NCBI GenBank assembly: GCA_002369495.1
Contig: DFFD01000142.1
Span: 1-19,320 of the forward strand
DNA from: Lachnospiraceae bacterium UBA3785
Lineage (GTDB): Bacteria; Bacillota; Clostridia; Lachnospirales; Lachnospiraceae
Direction: 5' to 3'
DNA: 19,320 nt
Made by a program: the position numbers and the translations under genes. Below, piece after piece: positions 15,280 to 19,320 of the stretch. Positions within the stretch are counted from its first letter, which is position 1. Each line of letters opens with the position of its first letter. The notes under the pieces are model-generated. The model saw nothing but the letters and a program-made list of their open reading frames with translations. It had not been told where the DNA came from and made no database searches.

Positions 15280-15594
15280 ATGTTAAAATGGGCAAAGGAT
15301 CTTATCATAGGAGAGAGTGTCGGCACAAAAGCCGCGGGAATCAGAAAAAAACTGGATGCCGGCGAGACGGTGACCATGTATTTTCTGATCACGATGACGC
15401 GCGGCGCCGACCAGCTTGAGATCATCAACACCGCCTACCTCGCGCAGTCTTATGTCAGGGAGAACCTCCCCTGCATCATCGGCATCGCGGGTTCAAAACC
15501 GGAAGCCGGTACGATGGTTGAGGAACTTGTCAATGAGTGCCTTATGAAGACCGGCGGCGCGGATCTCAAAAGCTACCTTGCCGACAGGATCTGA
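15280..15594 (+). CDS. Conserved-looking small protein of unknown function
   Basis: I do not recognise this 104-residue protein. AAAGGA at 15266-15271 is well placed before the ATG, and codon use matches its neighbours, so it looks like a real gene. It starts with a basic amphipathic segment (MLKWAKDLIIGES), has an alternating beta-like stretch (ETVTMYFLITM) and a hydrophobic stretch (NLPCIIGIAGS), and ends with an acidic helix and GADLKSYLADRI. There is no signal peptide and no clear membrane helix, so it is probably cytosolic. Strand-helix-strand order suggests a compact alpha/beta fold. It lies 16 bp after the PBP gene and 31 bp before the DUF2953 gene, so it is almost certainly cotranscribed with cell-envelope genes. 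No function is assigned. Confidence 0.75.
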   Translation: MLKWAKDLIIGESVGTKAAGIRKKLDAGETVTMYFLITMTRGADQLEIINTAYLAQSYVRENLPCIIGIAGSKPEAGTMVEELVNECLMKTGGADLKSYLADRI

Positions 15595-15625
15595 AATTTA
15601 AAAGAAACGCACAAGGACGCGGAAA

Positions 15626-16912
15626 ATGGGAATCCTGTTTTTCATTCTAAAACTGATAGGGAAGATCCTTCTCATCATCCTTCTGCTGCTTCTCCTCATC
15701 ATCCTGCTTGTCCTGTTCGTCCCGTTCCGCTACCGGATCGACATCAACAAGGAGGGCAGAAGCGGAGGAGGCACGGCGACCGTCTCCTGGCTGCTCCGGA
15801 TGGTCCAGGTCGTCGTCGGGGCGGACTTAAGCCTTGATACCGGCTTTAAGGTGATCAAGGACGTGAAGCTCTTCGGCGTCTCCCTGTTTTCTCTGCTCGG
15901 GAAAATGAAGGGCGGCGGGAAAGCTCCGGAACCCGGACCTGCCGCGGCGGATACGGCAGCGGCAGGCGAGCCATCTTCCGAAACGGCAGCTTCGGCCATC
16001 GAGGCCGCGGTTCCGGAAGAGGAGAGCCCGGCGACTGAGACAGCTGTGCCGGGCGGCGAAACCCCTGCGCCGGAGACGTCTTTTGAGGCTCAAGCGGAAG
16101 CCGGTCCGCAGGAGATGGAAGCGGGCGGAGACGCGGAGGCAGCGGAAAGCGAAGCAGACGGAGGTTCCGAAGAGAGTACAGCTCCTCCGGAAGCTGAACC
16201 GGCTGAAGGCTCCGGGGAGGGTACAGCGCCTCCGGAAGCCGAACCGCAGCAGGAAACGGCGGAACCGAAGCCGCCGGCAGAACCGAAGACGAACCCGATG
16301 GACGTTGTAAGGGTCCTTGGACGTCAGGCGCTCGCCTTCCTTCGGAGCATACCGGCGAGGATCATCGGCTTTACCTTTACCAGCACCTACCGGATCATGG
16401 AACTTCTGGTTCGGCTCATCCTTCTTGTCGGAACGGTCATCTGGCAGGCGTTCGGACTGGTCTTCAGGCTGTTCGGGCTGCCGGGCGAGATCGAGACGAT
16501 CCGGGCGGCGGTTTTTGACAAATTCTGGCAGGTGGTACGGCTCATACAGAAATGGACCGCGTTCGCGACGGACGCGCAGGTCCACGAAGCGGTCGGGTTC
16601 CTTCTCGACAGAGTCAGAAAGCTTCTGGGCCACGTGATGCCGAAGAAGCTCAGGGGCCACATTGAACTCGGCTTTGAGGATCCTTCCGTCACCGGAAATG
16701 TCATGGCTGCCTATGCGGCGGTCTATCCCCTGTATCTTAACGATTTCGAGCTCACGCCTTACTTCAATGAAACGCGGTTTGAGGGAAAAGCGGACATACA
16801 GGGCAGGATCTATCTTTTCTATGTCGCGTACATTGCGGTCACAACGATTCTGAATAAGAACATAAAATATGTGATATCCTATTTAAAGCATATGAAGGAG
16901 GAAGATTCATAA
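15626..16912 (+). CDS. DUF2953 domain-containing membrane protein with a long acidic insert (YtfI-like)
   Basis: This 428-residue protein has an N-terminal membrane helix at about 4-34 (leucine/isoleucine-rich), followed by VPFRYRIDINKEG and a beta-strand region. Together with the C-terminal segment (GHIELGFEDPSVTGNVMAAY, YFNETRFEGKADIQGRIYLF) this matches the DUF2953 / YtfI family. Between the halves, residues of about 98-223 are a low-complexity Ala/Glu/Pro/Gly stretch, including TAPPEAEP twice at a 15-residue spacing. A hydrophobic helical stretch follows (about 247-285). Typical family members are about half this length and lack such an insert. The ribosome site is weak (AAGGAC). It ends by sharing one base with the next gene, a GerW/YtfJ homologue, which is the same neighbour order as ytfI-ytfJ in Bacillus subtilis. 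Function is unknown; a link to sporulation is inferred from context only. Confidence 0.82.
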   Translation: MGILFFILKLIGKILLIILLLLLLIILLVLFVPFRYRIDINKEGRSGGGTATVSWLLRMVQVVVGADLSLDTGFKVIKDVKLFGVSLFSLLGKMKGGGKAPEPGPAAADTAAAGEPSSETAASAIEAAVPEEESPATETAVPGGETPAPETSFEAQAEAGPQEMEAGGDAEAAESEADGGSEESTAPPEAEPAEGSGEGTAPPEAEPQQETAEPKPPAEPKTNPMDVVRVLGRQALAFLRSIPARIIGFTFTSTYRIMELLVRLILLVGTVIWQAFGLVFRLFGLPGEIETIRAAVFDKFWQVVRLIQKWTAFATDAQVHEAVGFLLDRVRKLLGHVMPKKLRGHIELGFEDPSVTGNVMAAYAAVYPLYLNDFELTPYFNETRFEGKADIQGRIYLFYVAYIAVTTILNKNIKYVISYLKHMKEEDS

Positions 16913-17280
16913 TGGATAACAACGATTTCGAGAGAACAGTGCAGTCGCTCTTCGGCGGCATGAACGAGTTCGTCACATCCAAGACGGTGGTCGGTGACCC
17001 GATCCATGTGGGGGATACGATCATCCTTCCGCTTGTGGATGTCACATTCGGTGTCGGAGCCGGCACCAGCACCAACGCGAAGAGCCCGAACGCGGGCGGC
17101 GGCCTCGGCGGCAAAGTGACGCCGACAGCGGTGCTTGTCATTTCCGGCGGCAATACGAAGATGGTCAACGTCAAGACGCAGGACGGCCTGACCAGGATCC
17201 TCGACATGGTTCCGGATTTCATCAACCGGTTCTCCGGCGGATCGAAGAGCACGGAGGAGGCTCCGGCTGAGGAGGCATAA
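16912..17280 (+). CDS. GerW/YtfJ-family sporulation protein
   Basis: This 122-residue protein belongs to the GerW (YtfJ, Spore_YtfJ) family. In Bacillus this protein is made in sporulation and affects germination. The sequence shows the family pattern: an N-terminal helix (FERTVQSLFGGMNEFVTSKTVVGDPI), a DTIILPLVDVTFGVGAG strand region, a glycine-rich GGGLGGKVTPTAVLVI core, and the end VNVKTQDGLTRILDMVPDFINRF. It has a short acidic tail (STEEAPAEEA). AAGGAGG at 16895-16901 lies inside the upstream DUF2953 gene, and the genes overlap by one base (TAATG), so translation is probably coupled. A strong terminator follows directly. Its presence suggests a spore-forming lineage, though family members also occur in non-sporulating Clostridia. 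Confidence 0.92.
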   Translation: MDNNDFERTVQSLFGGMNEFVTSKTVVGDPIHVGDTIILPLVDVTFGVGAGTSTNAKSPNAGGGLGGKVTPTAVLVISGGNTKMVNVKTQDGLTRILDMVPDFINRFSGGSKSTEEAPAEEA

Positions 17281-17290
17281 CAAAGAAAAT

Positions 17291-17329
17291 CGGGCAGGAG
17301 AGGACATATCCTCATCCTGCCCGTTTTTT
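17291..17329 (+). terminator. Strong Rho-independent terminator after the gerW-family gene
   Basis: CGGGCAGGA (17291-17299) pairs with TCCTGCCCG (17315-17323), and GAGGA pairs with TCCTC inside it, with one bulged A and the loop CATA. Six T follow at 17324-17329. It ends the operon that begins at the U32 gene. Confidence 0.95.
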
Positions 17330-17360
17330 ACGGGAGCGCAGCGGAAAATGCGCGCACGCA

Positions 17361-17392
17361 AAAACAGTCCATCCGGACGGATGGACTGTTTT
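17361..17392 (-). terminator. Terminator hairpin downstream of rpmB (potentially bidirectional)
   Basis: A perfect 14-bp stem (17361-17374 with 17379-17392) has the tetraloop GGAC. On the minus strand it is followed by five T, 15 bp after the rpmB stop. The stem's own A and T ends could also give weak termination on the plus strand. Confidence 0.85.
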
Positions 17393-17407
17393 AATCAGCG
17401 AATTGAA

Positions 17408-17593
17408 TCATGCGCGCTCGACTTTACCGGCTCTCAGGCAATGCGTGCAAACGTAAGCATGCTGCGGAGCACCGTTAACAAGAATACGGACTCTCTTGAT
17501 ATTGGACTTCCACATATGATTGGATCTTCTATGAGAATGGCTCACGTTATTGCCAAAATGAGCACCCTTTCCACAGACGGAGCATACAGCCAT
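17408..17593 (-). CDS. rpmB: 50S ribosomal protein L28, zinc-binding type
   Basis: This 61-residue large-subunit protein starts MAVCSVCGKGAHFGNNVSHS, the classic L28 N-terminus, and continues with HRRSNHMWKSNIKRVRI. Two cysteine pairs, CSVC at residues 4-7 and CTHC near residues 52-55, form the zinc-ribbon type found in Clostridia. The start at 17593 is fixed by the L28 N-terminus and by AAGGAGGTG (on the minus strand, at 17600-17608), although the frame stays open for 27 more codons upstream. It is transcribed divergently from the Asp23-family gene, the same arrangement as rpmB and yloU-yloV in Bacillus subtilis. Confidence 0.98.
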   Translation of the reverse strand: MAVCSVCGKGAHFGNNVSHSHRRSNHMWKSNIKRVRILVNGAPQHAYVCTHCLRAGKVERA

Positions 17594-17619
17594 CGATAAC
17601 ACCTCCTTGCAACAGAATA

Positions 17620-17633
17620 AGGCCAAATGGCCT
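17620..17633 (-). promoter_or_regulatory. Palindromic hairpin in the rpmB leader
   Basis: AGGCCAAATGGCCT is a near-perfect palindrome; with a four-base loop it forms a 5-bp stem. It lies between the predicted rpmB transcription start (about 17640) and the ribosome site, so it would be in the mRNA leader. It is flanked by two GTTGCA copies on the minus strand. A regulatory role is only a possibility. Confidence 0.3.
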
Positions 17634-17645
17634 GCAACGCAGACT

Positions 17646-17674
17646 ATTTTAACAGATATGCAATAGAGTTGCAA
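17646..17674 (-). promoter_or_regulatory. Promoter of rpmB
   Basis: On the minus strand, TTGCAA (17669-17674) and TAAAAT (17646-17651) are exactly 17 bp apart, and a TG one base before the -10 gives an extended -10. It is well placed for a leader of about 45 bases. Confidence 0.75.
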
Positions 17675-17720
17675 GTGTTATTTTCAAAGTAAATGAAGTT
17701 TTCTCTTATAATAATTACTC

Positions 17721-17749
17721 TTTTCTTTTCAGGGAAAACGTAATATAAT
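17721..17749 (+). promoter_or_regulatory. Promoter of the asp23-fakA operon
   Basis: A perfect TATAAT at 17744-17749 lies about 33 bases before the Asp23-family start codon. At 17 bp upstream is TTTTCT (17721-17726), a weak -35. A second TATAAT occurs at 17707-17712 without a good -35. The GGAGG ribosome site is at 17770-17774. Confidence 0.6.
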
Positions 17750-17781
17750 GGATGCATCTTTACGAAAACGGAGGATAAACC

Positions 17782-18141
17782 ATGAACGGACGTGTAAACT
17801 CCGAGTATGGCGAAATCGAGATCGGCAGCGATGTCATCGCCATCATTGCGGGTTCAGCCGCAGTCGGATGTTTCGGCGTCGTGGGCATGGCCGCCTACAG
17901 CATGAAGGACGGGCTCGTTCATCTGCTGAAGCGGGACAGCCTGCAGCGCGGAATAAACGTTAAGATCGACAGCAGCAATCGAATATCCCTGGTGCTTCAC
18001 TGCATCGTTTCCTACGGTGTCAGCATCCCGGCCATCACGGACAACCTGATCGAGAGCGTGCGCTATAAAGTTGAGCAGTTTACCGGTATGGAAGTCAATC
18101 GGATCGATATCCTGGTAGAGGGTATCCGCGTGATCGATTAA
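17782..18141 (+). CDS. Asp23/Gls24 family protein (YloU-like)
   Basis: This 119-residue protein is of the Asp23/Gls24 family. The pattern is clear: GEIEIGSDVIAIIAGSAAVGCFGVVGMA near the N-terminus (10-37), then GINVKIDSSNRISLVLHCIVSYGVSIPAI (57-85), and the end VEQFTGMEVNRIDILVEGIRV. Proteins of this family are cytosolic or envelope-associated and linked to envelope stress in some Gram-positives; the precise role of YloU is not settled. GGAGG at 17770-17774 sets the start. It is followed 22 bp later by a FakA/YloV gene, with which it forms a well-conserved pair in Firmicutes, divergent from rpmB. Confidence 0.93.
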   Translation: MNGRVNSEYGEIEIGSDVIAIIAGSAAVGCFGVVGMAAYSMKDGLVHLLKRDSLQRGINVKIDSSNRISLVLHCIVSYGVSIPAITDNLIESVRYKVEQFTGMEVNRIDILVEGIRVID

Positions 18142-18163
18142 TGATGGGGGAGAGCACCTTACT

Positions 18164-19320
18164 ATGAATTCAATTGATGCTAAGATGCTCCGAAAGATGT
18201 TTCTTTCCGGAGCCAAAAACCTTGAAATAAAGAAAAACTGGATCAACGACCTGAATGTCTTTCCTGTACCGGACGGCGATACCGGCACGAACATGACCCT
18301 CACGATCATGTCGGCAGCCGAGGAGGTGAACCGCATCGCGGATCCGACGATCGACGAGCTGGCGAAAGCGATCTCTTCCGGATCTCTTCGCGGCGCGAGA
18401 GGCAATTCAGGCGTTATCCTGTCCCAGCTTCTCCGCGGCTTCACCAAAGTGATCCGCGACCGGAACGAGATCGACCGGGAGACGACGGCGGAGGCATTCT
18501 CAAGAGCTGTGGAGACCGCTTACAAGGCGGTCATGAAGCCGAAGGAAGGCACGATCCTGACCGTCGCCCGCTCGATGGCGGAGAAGGCAAACGAACTCCT
18601 CGCCGAGGAGATGAACTTCAGCGATTACTTCGCGGCGATTCTGCGCGAGGGCGATGAGACGCTTGCGAGAACACCCGAGCTGCTGCCGGTGCTGAAGGAA
18701 GCCGGCGTCGTGGACTCCGGCGGACAGGGCCTCATGGTGGTCCTGCACGGGGCGGTCGACGCGTTCAACGGACTTGAGATCGATCTCACTTTCGAGACGC
18801 CGGAGACGGTCGTCCGGCCGGTGCGCCAGCCGATCAGCACGGATGACATCAAATTCGGGTACTGCACCGAGTTCATCGTCAAGCTGGAGAAGGAGATCAG
18901 CGAGGACGACGAGGAAGCCATGAAGGAGTACCTCCTCTCGCTCGGCGACAGCCTGGTGTTCGTGGCCGGCGACGGAATGATCAAGGTCCATGTGCACACC
19001 AACCATCCGGGCAAAGCCTTCGAGAAGGGCCTCGAGTACGGCCAGCTCACCCGCATGAAGGTCGACAACATGCGCGAGGAGCACGAGGAGAAGCTCTTCA
19101 AATCCGAGGAAGTGGCGGCTGCGAGAGCGAAAGAGCTCGAGAAAGCCTCCGGAGCGGAGAAGAAGCAGGAGCCGAAGAAGTCCTACGCGTTGATCTCGGT
19201 CTCCGCGGGCGACGGCCTCTCGGACCTCTTCTCCCAGCTGGGCGTCGACGTCGTCATTCACGGCGGCCAGACCATGAACCCGAGCACGGATGACATGCTC
19301 GCCGCGATCGAGAAGGCAAA
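18164..19320 (+). CDS. fakA: Fatty acid kinase ATP-binding subunit FakA (YloV, DAK2 domain), N-terminal part
   Basis: The reading frame is open from the ATG at 18164 to the window edge, giving 385 codons of a protein usually about 550 residues long; the end lies outside. The N-terminal DAK2-type kinase domain shows the nucleotide/Mg motif NVFPVPDGDTGTNM (about 31-44), with Asp37 and Asp39 as metal ligands. It also shows GSLRGARGNSGVILSQLLRG near residues 74-93 and the VVDSGGQGL segment near 183-191. A middle domain follows (YCTEFIVKLE, then GDGMIKVHVHTNHPG), then a Lys/Glu-rich linker and the start of the C-terminal DegV-like domain (YALISVSAGDGLSDLF). FakA phosphorylates FakB-bound fatty acids for membrane lipid synthesis. 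The ribosome site is GGGGGAG at 18146-18152, rather distant. Confidence 0.93.
   Translation, partial: MNSIDAKMLRKMFLSGAKNLEIKKNWINDLNVFPVPDGDTGTNMTLTIMSAAEEVNRIADPTIDELAKAISSGSLRGARGNSGVILSQLLRGFTKVIRDRNEIDRETTAEAFSRAVETAYKAVMKPKEGTILTVARSMAEKANELLAEEMNFSDYFAAILREGDETLARTPELLPVLKEAGVVDSGGQGLMVVLHGAVDAFNGLEIDLTFETPETVVRPVRQPISTDDIKFGYCTEFIVKLEKEISEDDEEAMKEYLLSLGDSLVFVAGDGMIKVHVHTNHPGKAFEKGLEYGQLTRMKVDNMREEHEEKLFKSEEVAAARAKELEKASGAEKKQEPKKSYALISVSAGDGLSDLFSQLGVDVVIHGGQTMNPSTDDMLAAIEKA

Noticed and set aside
15827..16660. 277-codon minus-strand open frame with Arg/Phe/Cys-rich repeats
   Set aside because: The repeats are the antisense of the Glu/Ala/Pro low-complexity region in the DUF2953 gene.
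17594..17674. 27-codon N-terminal extension of rpmB
   Set aside because: The L28 N-terminus begins at MAVCSVCGKG, the extension contains the ribosome site and part of the promoter region, and its residues do not match L28.

Overview
The window looks like a chromosomal segment of a GC-rich anaerobic clostridial Firmicute, most likely Lachnospiraceae-like. The evidence is a Na+-pumping decarboxylase, the cmk-ispH-rpsA order, a GerW/YtfJ sporulation gene, the rpmB / Asp23 (YloU) / FakA (YloV) arrangement, strong AGGAGG-type ribosome sites and Rho-independent terminators. By eye, GC is in the mid to high fifties. Almost all of it is dense core genome. I see no phage, IS element, CRISPR array, tRNA or rRNA.

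Layout. (1) 1-1805: the end of a Na+-translocating decarboxylase beta subunit, then the carboxyltransferase (alpha) subunit. (2) 1806-1955: a repeat made of a perfect 43-bp tandem duplication plus an inverted arm, which can form a three-tier hairpin. (3) 1966-5913: a BaiN/YhiN-type flavoprotein, cmk, ispH and a four-domain ribosomal protein S1, closed by a terminator. ispH overlaps rpsA by 23 nt. (4) 6019-6915, minus strand: a YprB-like RNase H-fold protein that seems to have lost catalytic residues. (5) 7010-9585: NusG-domain-II protein, Gx transporter family protein, ruvA, ruvB. (6) 9668-10045: zapA with its own promoter and a possible terminator. (7) 10122-17280: U32 peptidase-family protein, RodA/FtsW-type glycosyltransferase, class B PBP, a small unknown protein, DUF2953 protein and a GerW-family protein. 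Several junctions overlap, and a strong terminator ends the run. (8) 17408-17593, minus strand: rpmB with a good promoter and a shared hairpin terminator. (9) 17782 to the end: an Asp23/Gls24 protein and the N-terminal 385 residues of FakA.

Functionally the segment combines energy metabolism (Na+ gradient from decarboxylation), nucleotide and isoprenoid precursor synthesis, translation (S1, L28, a probable RNA-hydroxylating U32 enzyme), Holliday-junction processing (RuvAB), and envelope growth and division (ZapA, RodA-type glycosyltransferase with PBP).

I did not find a convincing new multi-gene system. The most interesting signals are the intergenic repeat at 1820-1945, a sharp base-composition break inside ispH, the catalytically degenerate RNase H-like protein, an acidic low-complexity insertion in the DUF2953 protein, and an unrecognised 104-residue protein in the cell-wall operon.
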